A stretch of 64,000 nt of DNA from an uncultured Pelagibacteraceae bacterium (GTDB lineage: Bacteria; Pseudomonadota; Alphaproteobacteria; Pelagibacterales; Pelagibacteraceae): positions 1 to 64,000 of the forward strand of contig CACDUS010000001.1 of NCBI GenBank assembly GCA_902555945.1, in the 5' to 3' direction. The notes beneath the pieces were generated by a model. It was not told the origin of the DNA. It saw only the letters and a program-made list of their open reading frames with translations, and did not search any database. Each line of letters opens with the position of its first letter. Positions within the stretch are counted from its first letter, which is position 1. Shown in pieces: positions 1-11,023 of the stretch. Both the position numbers and the translations under genes were made by a program.

Positions 1-792
1 AACTTCATCATATTTTTTTAATTCATTGACTACTCTTTGATCAGGGTTTTTAATCTCTACTTCATTATTAAATGTAACTTTGATTGAATGAATGAATAAT
101 TTCAAAAATTTAATGTTGTAACCATATTCATAAATACATTTATTTTTATAGACAATGTAACCTATAGTTTTCTTTTTATACTTGAACTCTTTAATTTGAA
201 ATTTATTTTGTTTAATTTTAAAATTAACTATTCTCCAATCATATTTTTTTCTATAAAAATAACCATTTTTTATTTTGTTAGAATTATTATAAAGATTTTT
301 TAAGTTATTATTGATTATTTTTTTTTTAAAAGAACTGATATTAAATATTCTTAATTTGTTACTAATTTTTTTCTTTTTTTTAAGAAAAATTGAAAAAAAT
401 TCAGTATTTCCTTTAAAATTAAATTTACTATAAAAAAAGTCTACCTTTTTCCTTGCAATTAAAAATGATATATCAAATTTTTTTTTTATGTAATTGTTAC
501 TTTTTTTCATTAGTATTTTTCCATATCCTAAATTTCTAAAATTAGGAAAAATTCCAATCGAGGTTAAACAGGCAACATTATAACTTTTTTGGTTTAAAAA
601 AATTTTCTTTTTAATTACTCTCAACATTCCAACATAAGTATCATTTTTTTTTAAATAGATTATAAATTGTTTTGATTTTGGAAAATTCCAATTTTCTTTT
701 TTTAAATCGTAATTTGTTTTTTTTTTTTCAAAAATTTTTAATGCATTATTTATATCGAATTTATTAATATTTTTTTTAATTAAAATTTTCAT
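1..792 (-). CDS. GNAT-family N-acetyltransferase-like protein, C-terminus truncated by window edge
   Basis: Frame open from ATG (complement of cat 790-792) to position 1 with no stop; translation contains a GNAT-like ...VACLTSIGIFPNFRNLGYGKILMKK... motif. Not in ORF track because no stop lies in the window. Confidence 0.7.
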   Translation of the reverse strand, partial: MKILIKKNINKFDINNALKIFEKKKTNYDLKKENWNFPKSKQFIIYLKKNDTYVGMLRVIKKKIFLNQKSYNVACLTSIGIFPNFRNLGYGKILMKKSNNYIKKKFDISFLIARKKVDFFYSKFNFKGNTEFFSIFLKKKKKISNKLRIFNISSFKKKIINNNLKNLYNNSNKIKNGYFYRKKYDWRIVNFKIKQNKFQIKEFKYKKKTIGYIVYKNKCIYEYGYNIKFLKLFIHSIKVTFNNEVEIKNPDQRVVNELKKYDEV

Positions 793-934
793 AAAAAACT
801 TAGATTTATTTTGTTAATATCAGTAGATCTTTTAAAAAAAGGCACAAAATATTCTGAAAAATGTTTTTTAATAAAGTAATTATTAATACTAATTTGTTGT
901 TTTGTAATCCCTTTATATTTTTTTTCATAAATCA

Positions 935-1194
935 GGGGGCGTTCTGTTGCCAGGTGCCCCGAACCCCGTTTACTTAATTAACAAAGTTAATTAAGCAGCA
1001 AGTGCGTAACTTTCGTTAGCAATTATAAATTAGCCCTTTACGGAGGAACAATTCCGAACGAAAGAATAGCCTTTAGTCACCCGTCGAATCTAGTTCACCC
1101 CCATAAGTTGTAAATGGTGGAGGTGGTGGGTACTGCCCCCACGTCCGCAATGGTTATTACGAAATTCATTTATCGTCATAGTTGGAAAACCAAC
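935..1194 (-). ncRNA. ssrA: Circularly permuted two-piece tmRNA (alpha-tmRNA); acceptor piece precedes coding piece
   Basis: Minus strand: GGACGTGGGGGCAGTACCCACCACCTCCACCA (T-arm and encoded CCA ending at 1115), short spacer, then GGGGGTGAACTAGATTCGACGGG (tmRNA 5' end at 1102), then tag ORF GCT AAC GAA AGT TAC GCA CTT GCT GCT TAA (1020-991). 7-bp acceptor stem GGGGGUG/CACCUCC with a G3-U pair. Outer boundaries approximate. Confidence 0.93.
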
Positions 1195-1236
1195 TTTATT
1201 AATATAAAAGGAATTTAAAGAGATTCAATAACAATC

Positions 1237-2184
1237 ATGAAATTAACTAAAGAACAATCAGAAGAAATAAAGAATCAACAGTCTCAAAATCATCAAACTA
1301 AAAGAGTTATAGCTCCAGAATTAGAAAAAATTCTTTATGAGGCAGTTCCAGCTTTAGACCATGGCTTTGTAAGAGTGGTTGACTATATGGGTGATGATAC
1401 TTCTATAGTTCAAGCTGCAAGAGTTTCATATGGAAAGGGAACTAAACAAGTTTCAACGGATGCTGGATTAATAAAATATTTGATGCGCCACTGGCACAGC
1501 ACTCCTTTTGAAATGTGTGAAATTAAATATCATATTAAATTACCAATATTTATAGCACGACAATGGATAAGACATAGAACTGCAAATGTGAATGAATATT
1601 CTGCCAGGTATTCAATTTTAGATAAAGAATTTTATCTTCCAAATTCTGAAAATTTAGCAGCACAATCTACAAGTAATAGGCAAGGAAGAGGTGATGTTTT
1701 AGAGGGATCTCAAGCAAAAGAAGTTTTAGAGCTTTTAAAAAATGATGCAGAGAGAACTTATAACAACTATGAAATGATGCTTAATGAAAGATTTGATGGA
1801 TCTACAATAGATGAAAACAAAAAAGGTTTAGCTAGAGAGCTTGCTAGAATGAATTTGACTTTAAATACATATACTCAGTGGTATTGGAAAACAGATTTAC
1901 TTAATTTAATGAATTTTTTAAGATTGAGGGCTGATAGTCATGCTCAATATGAAATAAGAGTTTATGCAGATATTATGTTAGATACATTAAAAAAATGGGT
2001 TCCTATTACTTATGAAGCTTTTATGGACTACAGAGTTGGAGGAGTAGAAGTTTCAGCAAAAGGAAGGGAAATAATACAAAAACTTATTAAAGGTGATAAA
2101 GTTGATATTGAAAGTTCCAGACTTTCAAAGAGAGAATGGAATGAACTTATGATTGCTTTTGATCTAAAAGATAAATTGATTTAA
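1237..2184 (+). CDS. thyX: Flavin-dependent thymidylate synthase ThyX
   Basis: ThyX signature [15 protein letters not shown]. Confidence 0.95.
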   Translation: MKLTKEQSEEIKNQQSQNHQTKRVIAPELEKILYEAVPALDHGFVRVVDYMGDDTSIVQAARVSYGKGTKQVSTDAGLIKYLMRHWHSTPFEMCEIKYHIKLPIFIARQWIRHRTANVNEYSARYSILDKEFYLPNSENLAAQSTSNRQGRGDVLEGSQAKEVLELLKNDAERTYNNYEMMLNERFDGSTIDENKKGLARELARMNLTLNTYTQWYWKTDLLNLMNFLRLRADSHAQYEIRVYADIMLDTLKKWVPITYEAFMDYRVGGVEVSAKGREIIQKLIKGDKVDIESSRLSKREWNELMIAFDLKDKLI

Positions 2185-2989
2185 TTTTTTTTGCAAAATT
2201 TAAATAAATTTTACTAATTTCATTATCTGGGTTTTCTTCTACAATTGGCTTTCCATTATCACCTGACTTTCCCACATTAGGGTCAATTGGTATTTCACCT
2301 AAAAACTCTTTTTTAAATTCTTCAGCAGTTTTTTTAACTCCACCTTCACCAAATAAATTATATTTTTTCCCATCATCACCCTTAAAAAAACTCATATTGT
2401 CTACTAAACCTAAAATCTTTACTCCAAGTTTATCAAACATTTTAATTCCTCTTTTTACATCTAGAAGTGCAACTTCTTGAGGAGTAGAAACAATTATTGC
2501 TCCATCCATTTTAATTTCTTGAGAAAATGTTAGTTGTGTGTCACCCGTGCCTGGTGGCATATCAACAATAATAAAATCTAAATCTTTCCAGTTTACTTTT
2601 TGTGTAAATGTTTTAATTGCACTTGTCACCATAGGTCCTCGCCAGATCATAGGTGTTTGTTGGTCAGCTAAAAAACCTATAGACATACATTGAATATCGT
2701 ACTTTACCACTGGATCTAATTTTTGACCGTCACTTTTTGGTTTTTCATTTATTCCAAACATTTTAGGAATTGAAGGTCCATAAATATCAGCATCCAATAT
2801 TCCAACTTTGCAGCCGATTTGCTTTAATGCCAGTGCAAGATTGGTTGCAAATGTAGATTTGCCAACACCACCTTTGGCACTGGAAATTGCTATAGTAAAT
2901 TTTGTTCCTATAATTGGATTTTTCTTAAAAACCTTAGGCTCTACCTTACTTTTCATTGCGGCACTAAGTTCAGGCTTTTTATCAGTCAT
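2147..2989 (-). CDS. mrp: Mrp/ApbC-family P-loop ATPase (Fe-S carrier)
   Basis: [17 protein letters not shown] deviant Walker [10 protein letters not shown]. Confidence 0.92.
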   Translation of the reverse strand: MTDKKPELSAAMKSKVEPKVFKKNPIIGTKFTIAISSAKGGVGKSTFATNLALALKQIGCKVGILDADIYGPSIPKMFGINEKPKSDGQKLDPVVKYDIQCMSIGFLADQQTPMIWRGPMVTSAIKTFTQKVNWKDLDFIIVDMPPGTGDTQLTFSQEIKMDGAIIVSTPQEVALLDVKRGIKMFDKLGVKILGLVDNMSFFKGDDGKKYNLFGEGGVKKTAEEFKKEFLGEIPIDPNVGKSGDNGKPIVEENPDNEISKIYLNFAKKIKSIYLLDQKQS

Positions 2990-3039
2990 AAATTGATCTT
3001 AACTTGTTTTTAATTAATTAGACACTATATAGATAATGT

Positions 3040-4146
3040 ATGTCTGATGATTTTCAACAAAGAGGTGGAAGCCCTTGGGGAACGCCCCCAGGTGGAGGAG
3101 ATAATAATGGTTCAGGCAGAGGTCCAACTCCACCAGATGTTGATAAGATAATTAGAGAATTTCAAGAAAAGATAAAAAAGTTTTTACCTGGTGGAAGTTC
3201 ATCAGGTGGAAGACAGGCAATTTTAGTTTTAATAATTTTAGGCTTTGTTTGGTTAGCGAGTGGTCTTTATAGAGTTTTACCTGATGAGCAAGGAGTTGTT
3301 CTAAGATTTGGAAAGTTTGTGAAAACAACGCAACCAGGATTAAATTATCATATTCCATTCCCCGTAGAGTCAGTGCTTACACCTAAAGTAACAAAAGTTA
3401 ACAGAATTGATATTGGTTTTAGATCTGAAAGAGATAGTGGTTTTTCTTCTTCAGGAGGAGTAGCTGATGTGCCGCAAGAAAGTTTAATGTTAACTGGTGA
3501 TGAAAATATAGTAAATATAGACTTTTCAGTATTTTGGGTAATCAAAGATGCAGGAAATTTTTTATTTAAGATCCAAGATCCTGAAGGAACTGTAAAAGCT
3601 GCAGCGGAGACTGCAATGAGAGAGGTAATTGCAAGATCTGATATTCAGCCAATCCTAACGGAAGGTAGATCTGTAATAGAAACAGACACTCAAGAAATCA
3701 TTCAAAAAATTTTAGATGAATATACAAGTGGTATTCAAATCACCCAAGTACAAACACAAAAAGCTGACCCACCTGATCAAGTAATTGACGCGTTTAGAGA
3801 TGTACAGGCAGCAAGAGCTGACATGGAAAGATCAAAGAACGAAGCAGAAGCTTATGCTAATGATGTTATTCCAAGGGCCCGAGGGGAGGCAGAAAAAATT
3901 TTACAAGCAGCTGAAGCTTACAAAAAAGAAGTTGTAGCAAAAGCGGAAGGTGAAGCTAGCAGATTTTTAGCGATTTATAACGAGTATAAAAATGCAAAAT
4001 CTGTAACACAAGAAAGAATGTATTTAGAGACAATGGAAAAAGTTTTAGCTGATATTGATAAAGTAATCATTGAAAAAAATGCAGGCTCAGGAGTAGTTCC
4101 ATATTTGCCACTACCTGAATTACAAAAAAAGAAAGCGACAAATTAA
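3040..4146 (+). CDS. hflK: FtsH protease modulator HflK
   Basis: Gly-rich N-terminus, TM, SPFH domain; followed by hflC. Confidence 0.93.
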   Translation: MSDDFQQRGGSPWGTPPGGGDNNGSGRGPTPPDVDKIIREFQEKIKKFLPGGSSSGGRQAILVLIILGFVWLASGLYRVLPDEQGVVLRFGKFVKTTQPGLNYHIPFPVESVLTPKVTKVNRIDIGFRSERDSGFSSSGGVADVPQESLMLTGDENIVNIDFSVFWVIKDAGNFLFKIQDPEGTVKAAAETAMREVIARSDIQPILTEGRSVIETDTQEIIQKILDEYTSGIQITQVQTQKADPPDQVIDAFRDVQAARADMERSKNEAEAYANDVIPRARGEAEKILQAAEAYKKEVVAKAEGEASRFLAIYNEYKNAKSVTQERMYLETMEKVLADIDKVIIEKNAGSGVVPYLPLPELQKKKATN

Positions 4147-4147
4147 A

Positions 4148-5020
4148 ATGAATATTGGAAAAATCATAGCTGGTATAATAGTTGCATTAGCCGTAACTGC
4201 CTTCTTTTCAATTTTTATTGTTAAAGAAGTTAACCAAGCGATTGTTTTACAATTTGGTGATCCAAAAAGAATAATTTTAAAACCAGGTTTAAATTTTAAA
4301 ATTCCATTTATACAAAACGTTGTTTTTTTAGATAAAAGGATTCTAAATCTTGATACACCACCTGAAGAAGTGATTGCATCAGATCAAAAAAGACTAATAG
4401 TTGATGCATTCGCAAGATTTCAAATTGTAGATCCATTAAAATTTTATATTTCAGTTGGTAATGAAAGAGTTGCTAGATCAAGGTTAGCAACAATTATCAA
4501 CTCAAGAATTAGGAACGTATTAGGTCAACAAGAATTACAAACTCTCCTTTCAGAAGATAGAACTAAACAAATGGCTTTAATTCAAGAAGGGGTGAATAAT
4601 GAAGCAGAAAATTTTGGTATCAAAATAGTTGATGTAAGAATTAAAAGAGCAGATCTTCCTCAAGCAAACAGTGATGCAATCTTTAGAAGAATGCAGACTG
4701 AAAGGGAGAGAGAAGCAAAAGAATTTAGAGCAAGAGGTGCAGAGATGGCAGTTACGATTACTTCAACTGCAGACAAAGAAGTGACTGTAATACTAGCTGA
4801 GGCTCAAAAGAAATCAGAAATTATGAAAGGTGAAGGAGATGGTAAAAGAAATAATATCTTTGCTAGTGCATTTGGACAAGATCCAGAATTTTTTGCTTTT
4901 TATAGAGCCATGCAAGCATATGAAAAAGCTCTTATCGGTGGTGAAACATCATTAATATTATCACCTGATAGTGAATTCTTTAAATTCTTTGGAAATATAA
5001 AACCTAAAACAGCAGAGTAA
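4148..5020 (+). CDS. hflC: FtsH protease modulator HflC
   Basis: SPFH domain; VNQAIVLQFGDPKRI; adjacent to hflK. Confidence 0.93.
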   Translation: MNIGKIIAGIIVALAVTAFFSIFIVKEVNQAIVLQFGDPKRIILKPGLNFKIPFIQNVVFLDKRILNLDTPPEEVIASDQKRLIVDAFARFQIVDPLKFYISVGNERVARSRLATIINSRIRNVLGQQELQTLLSEDRTKQMALIQEGVNNEAENFGIKIVDVRIKRADLPQANSDAIFRRMQTEREREAKEFRARGAEMAVTITSTADKEVTVILAEAQKKSEIMKGEGDGKRNNIFASAFGQDPEFFAFYRAMQAYEKALIGGETSLILSPDSEFFKFFGNIKPKTAE

Positions 5021-5026
5021 AACTCT

Positions 5027-5212
5027 ATGAAAGAATTGATCATTGCATTTGGTCTATTCTTGTTTATTGAGGGTATTCTCTATGCCATATTTCCATCAAA
5101 AATGAAGAATATGCTAAAAAAGCTTGAACTAATTCAAGAAAACCAATTAAGAATTGGAGGGTTAGTTTTTGCAATAATAGGTTTTTTAATTATTTATTAC
5201 GTAAAAAATTAA
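5027..5212 (+). CDS. DUF2065-like small membrane protein
   Basis: 61 aa, two TM segments, position between hflC and degP. Confidence 0.75.
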   Translation: MKELIIAFGLFLFIEGILYAIFPSKMKNMLKKLELIQENQLRIGGLVFAIIGFLIIYYVKN

Positions 5213-5213
5213 A

Positions 5214-6623
5214 ATGGTAAAATTAAAAAAATATATATTTGTATTAATATTTACTATTTGTTCGCCTTTATCAACTAATTCACAAACAATACCTGGTTCA
5301 TTTGCTGATTTGGCAGAAAAATTAATGCCGTCAGTAGTAAATATTTCAACTACACAAACAGTGGTAACAAGAAGTAATCCTTTTCCTGGTTTTGAATTTC
5401 CTCCAGGTTCACCATTTGGAGATATGTTTAAAGAATTTGGTACCCCTCAAGAAAGACAATCTTCAGCTTTAGGCTCAGGATTTATTATTGATGCAAAGGG
5501 AATTGTTGTAACAAATAATCATGTAATTGATGGTGCAGAGGATATTGTGGTCCAGGTAAATGGTGAAAAAAAATTTAATGCAAAAGTTGTTGGTGCTGAT
5601 CCACTTTCAGATATTGCAGTTTTGCAATTAGATACTAAAGAAAAATTTATACCGGTAAAATTTGGAGACTCTGATAAAGCTCGAATTGGTGATTGGGTAA
5701 TAGCTATAGGAAATCCATTCGGTTTGGGTGGGACAGTAACTTCAGGAATAATTTCAGCAAGAAATAGATCAATAGGACTATCAAGATATGAAGATTATAT
5801 TCAAACTGATGCCTCTATCAATTCTGGAAATTCAGGAGGACCTTTATTTAATATGGATGGAGATGTAATTGGAATAAATACAGCCATTCTAGGTAGAAGT
5901 GGAAATGTTGGAATTGGTTTTTCAATACCATCGAATAGTGCAAAAATTGTAATTGATCAATTAATTGAATTTGGTGAAACTAAAAGAGGTTGGTTAGGAG
6001 TAAGAATACAAGACGTTACAAAAGAAATTGCAGAAGTTGAAAATTTGAATGAACCAAGAGGTGCGTTAGTTGCTAGTGTTGCACCAAACAGCCCTTCAGA
6101 AAAAGCAGGAGTGAAAGCGGGTGATATTATTCTCGAATTTAATGGAGAAACAATTAAAGAAATGAAAGAGCTTCCAATTATAGTAGCAAGAACTGAAGTT
6201 GGAAAAAAAGTAAAAGTTAAAATTTGGAGAAATAAAAAAGAAATTGTAAAAACGATTACACTTGGAAGACTTGAGACATCAGAAGACTTTAAAGTTACAG
6301 AACGAGACACTACTCCTAAAGATCAAAGAATTGAAAGTTTAAAAATAACAGTAAGAGAAATTTCAAAAGAGGATATTAAAAATAGAAACTTACCAAATCA
6401 AACTACAGGCTTAGTAATAACTCAAATAGAAAAAGATAGCCCTTTAATAAATTCTATAGAGGAAAATAGTATTATTTTAGAAGCACAAAAGAAAAAAATT
6501 AAAAATTCAAACGATTTGAACAAAGCAGTTGAACAAGTACTAAAAAGTAATCAAAAAACTATTCTATTAGTAATCTATAATAGCCAAAATCAAAGAAGAT
6601 ATATTGGTATTAAATTAGATTAA
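5214..6623 (+). CDS. degP: Do/DegP-family periplasmic serine protease
   Basis: Trypsin-like NNHVID, SDIAVLQ, NSGNSGGPL plus PDZ domains; signal peptide. Confidence 0.93.
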   Translation: MVKLKKYIFVLIFTICSPLSTNSQTIPGSFADLAEKLMPSVVNISTTQTVVTRSNPFPGFEFPPGSPFGDMFKEFGTPQERQSSALGSGFIIDAKGIVVTNNHVIDGAEDIVVQVNGEKKFNAKVVGADPLSDIAVLQLDTKEKFIPVKFGDSDKARIGDWVIAIGNPFGLGGTVTSGIISARNRSIGLSRYEDYIQTDASINSGNSGGPLFNMDGDVIGINTAILGRSGNVGIGFSIPSNSAKIVIDQLIEFGETKRGWLGVRIQDVTKEIAEVENLNEPRGALVASVAPNSPSEKAGVKAGDIILEFNGETIKEMKELPIIVARTEVGKKVKVKIWRNKKEIVKTITLGRLETSEDFKVTERDTTPKDQRIESLKITVREISKEDIKNRNLPNQTTGLVITQIEKDSPLINSIEENSIILEAQKKKIKNSNDLNKAVEQVLKSNQKTILLVIYNSQNQRRYIGIKLD

Positions 6624-6626
6624 TAT

Positions 6627-7535
6627 ATGGATTTCAAATCCAAAATTATTTTAATTTATGGCCCTACTGCTTCTGGAAAATCTAGTTTCGCAATAAAACT
6701 CGCAAAAAAAATTAATGGCGAAGTTATTAACGCAGACAGTATGCAAGTATATAAGGAATTAAAAATTTTATCAGCTAGACCTAATAAAGAAGATTACAAA
6801 AATATTAAACATCATTTGTATGGATTTCAGAATGTTAAAAAAAAATTTTCTACAGGTCATTGGCTAAAACTAGTTAACGTAAAAATTTCAGAGATAAAAA
6901 AAAGAAAAAAAACTCCTATTTTGGTTGGAGGAACTGGTTTATACTTTAAAGCTTTAACAGATGGTTTGGTCAAAATCCCAAATATTCCAAACAAATATAG
7001 AGAAAAGATAAGATCTTTGCATAAGAAAATTGGATCGAAAAAGTTTTATTCAAAATTGGTTAAATTAGATCCTTTGATAAAAAGTTATTTGAATCCTTCT
7101 GATACACAAAGAGTAATACGTGCTTATGAAATAAAATTATTTACAAAAAAATCTATATATGAATGGTTTAAAAATACTAAATCAAAGTATGAACAAAAAG
7201 ATTTTTATAAAATCTACATTGATTTTCCAAGAGACGAACTTATTAAACAAATAAGCTACCGAGCTGGTAAAATGATTGAAAGAGGAGCAATCCTAGAGGT
7301 AAAAAGATTTATCAAACTAAAAGTTCCAAAAAATAGGACTGCATCAAAAGCGATTGGAATAAATGAAATAAAAGATTTTATTAACAAAAAAATTCAAATT
7401 TCAGAATTAATTGAAAAAATATCAATAAAGACAAGGCAATATGCCAAAAGACAGACAACTTGGGGCAGAGGACACATGTCAGATTGGAACAAAATAAAGT
7501 CAAATGGCCTAAATCAGTTTTTAAAAAAAATTTAG
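6627..7535 (+). CDS. miaA: tRNA dimethylallyltransferase
   Basis: GPTASGKSSFA, NADSMQVYKEL, RQTTW. Confidence 0.93.
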   Translation: MDFKSKIILIYGPTASGKSSFAIKLAKKINGEVINADSMQVYKELKILSARPNKEDYKNIKHHLYGFQNVKKKFSTGHWLKLVNVKISEIKKRKKTPILVGGTGLYFKALTDGLVKIPNIPNKYREKIRSLHKKIGSKKFYSKLVKLDPLIKSYLNPSDTQRVIRAYEIKLFTKKSIYEWFKNTKSKYEQKDFYKIYIDFPRDELIKQISYRAGKMIERGAILEVKRFIKLKVPKNRTASKAIGINEIKDFINKKIQISELIEKISIKTRQYAKRQTTWGRGHMSDWNKIKSNGLNQFLKKI

Positions 7536-7552
7536 ATATTATCGAGTTAGTC

Positions 7553-7582
7553 TTGACCAATTAGCACAACTTCAGCTAGATT
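7553..7582 (+). promoter_or_regulatory. Putative promoter of ilvB (TTGACC-18-TAGATT)
   Basis: -35 TTGACC 7553-7558, -10 TAGATT 7577-7582; predicted TSS falls at the ATG. Confidence 0.4.
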
Positions 7583-7588
7583 GCACAA

Positions 7589-8698
7589 ATGTCTAAATTA
7601 TATTCTGGAGCAGAAATTGTATTTAAATGTCTTGAGGATCAAGATGTTGAATTTATTTTTGGTTATCCAGGAGGTGCTGTTCTACCAATATATGATGAGT
7701 TAAAAAATCATTCTTCAATTAAACATATTTTAGTTAGACATGAACAAGGAGCAGGACATGCAGCAGAAGGTTATGCAAGATCATCTGGAAAACCAGGAGT
7801 AGTTTTGGTGACTTCAGGCCCAGGTGCTACTAATGTTGTAACAGCTTTGACTGATGCGTATATGGATTCAGTTCCATTGGTTTGTATTTCAGGACAGGTG
7901 CCAACACATTTGATTGGTACCGATGCATTTCAAGAATGCGACACAACAGGAATTACTAGGCCATGTACAAAACATAATTGGTTAGTAAAAGATATAAAAG
8001 ATTTATCTAAAATACTTCATGAAGCATTTAGAGTTGCTACAACTGGAAGGCCAGGCCCTGTATTAGTAGATATACCAAAAGATATTCAATTTTCTAAAAT
8101 AAATTATTCAAAACCAAGAGCTGAAAAAAAATCAAATGGTAAGTCTTTAAATCGTTTTTCTCAAGACGATATTGATAATTTAATTGATTTGATGAACAAA
8201 TCAAAAAAACCAATTTTTTATTCTGGTGGTGGAGTAATAAATTCTGGTCCAGAGGCGAGTGAGTCATTAAGAGAATTGGTACAGCTGACTGGTTTTCCTA
8301 TCACTTCAACTTTGCAAGGTCTTGGAGCATATCCTGGGGATGATAATCAATTTTTAGGAATGCTCGGTATGCATGGAACATACGAAGCAAACAATGCTAT
8401 GCATGATTGTGATTTATTAATTAACATAGGCGCAAGATTTGATGACAGAATTACAGGTAAGATCGATGAATTTTCTCCTCATTCAAAAAAAATACATATT
8501 GATATTGATCCATCTTCAATAAATAAAATTATTAAAGTTGATTTAGCATTAGTGGGAGATGTAAATCATGTACTCAAAAGTATTAATAAAACTTTAAAAA
8601 GTAAAAAAATTGATTTGAAAAAATCAAATAAACAAAAAATATCAAAGTGGTGGGAGCAAATTCAAAAAATGGAGGACAAAAAACTCATTGAATTTTAA
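7589..8698 (+). CDS. ilvB: Acetolactate synthase large subunit, N-terminal part (frame broken at A6 run 8664-8669)
   Basis: ThDP enzyme motifs (FGYPGGAVLPIYDEL, GPGATNVV); the remainder lies in the next ORF in another frame. Confidence 0.9.
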   Translation: MSKLYSGAEIVFKCLEDQDVEFIFGYPGGAVLPIYDELKNHSSIKHILVRHEQGAGHAAEGYARSSGKPGVVLVTSGPGATNVVTALTDAYMDSVPLVCISGQVPTHLIGTDAFQECDTTGITRPCTKHNWLVKDIKDLSKILHEAFRVATTGRPGPVLVDIPKDIQFSKINYSKPRAEKKSNGKSLNRFSQDDIDNLIDLMNKSKKPIFYSGGGVINSGPEASESLRELVQLTGFPITSTLQGLGAYPGDDNQFLGMLGMHGTYEANNAMHDCDLLINIGARFDDRITGKIDEFSPHSKKIHIDIDPSSINKIIKVDLALVGDVNHVLKSINKTLKSKKIDLKKSNKQKISKWWEQIQKMEDKKLIEF

Positions 8699-9356
8699 AA
8701 ATAGTGATGAAAATATTAAACCACAACATGCTGTTCAAAGACTTTATGAGCTTACAAAAGATAAAGATACATTTATTACAACTGAGGTTGGACAGCATCA
8801 AATGTGGGCTGCTCAACATTATAAATTTAATAAACCTAACCGATGGATGACTTCTGGAGGATTGGGTACAATGGGTTATGGATTACCGGCTGCTGTTGGA
8901 GTTCAAATTGCTCATCCAAAAAAATTAGTTATTGATATTGCTGGAGAAGCTTCAGTTTTGATGACTATGCAGGAAATGTCTACCGCAGTTCAGTACAACC
9001 TTCCTATTAAAATTTTTATCTTGAATAATCAATACATGGGAATGGTAAGACAATGGCAAGAATTACTTCATGAAAAAAATTATTCGGAAAGTTATTCAGA
9101 GGCTTTACCTGATTTTATTAAATTGGCAGAAGCTTACGGTTGTAAAGGTATTATGGCAGACAAACCAAGTGAGCTTGATGATAAGATTAAAGAAATGGTT
9201 CAATTTGATGGACCAGTTATCTTTGATTGTCGTGTAGACCCAAATGAAAATTGTTTTCCTATGATACCATCTGGCAAACCACATAATCAAATGATATTGG
9301 GACCCAGTGAAAAAGAAGAAAATAAAATTACTGGTAAAGGAAAAGCATTAGTATAA
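8688..9356 (+). CDS. ilvB: Acetolactate synthase large subunit, C-terminal part
   Basis: ThDP-binding C-terminal domain (GGLGTMGYGLPAAVG, NNQYMGMVRQWQ); contiguous with the N-terminal part if one A is removed from 8664-8669. Confidence 0.9.
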   Translation: MNFKNSDENIKPQHAVQRLYELTKDKDTFITTEVGQHQMWAAQHYKFNKPNRWMTSGGLGTMGYGLPAAVGVQIAHPKKLVIDIAGEASVLMTMQEMSTAVQYNLPIKIFILNNQYMGMVRQWQELLHEKNYSESYSEALPDFIKLAEAYGCKGIMADKPSELDDKIKEMVQFDGPVIFDCRVDPNENCFPMIPSGKPHNQMILGPSEKEENKITGKGKALV

Positions 9357-9358
9357 TT

Positions 9359-10947
<1,589 letters not shown>

Positions 10948-10973
10948 TTTAAGACCAAATTTACATAAACGTT

Positions 10974-11001
10974 TTGCAATTTCTAATAGAGATTGTATTA
11001 T
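10974..11001 (+). promoter_or_regulatory. Putative sigma70 promoter upstream of leuA
   Basis: TTGCAA (10974-10979), 16-nt spacer, TATTAT (10996-11001). Confidence 0.5.
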
Positions 11002-11023
11002 AGTCTTCCAAAAATTTAAAGTT

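Noticed and set aside
2808-2996. 62-aa plus-strand ORF opposite mrp
   Set aside because: Antisense shadow of the Walker A-coding region of mrp.
5957-6310. 117-aa minus-strand ORF inside degP
   Set aside because: Antisense to conserved PDZ-coding sequence; no start context or domain.
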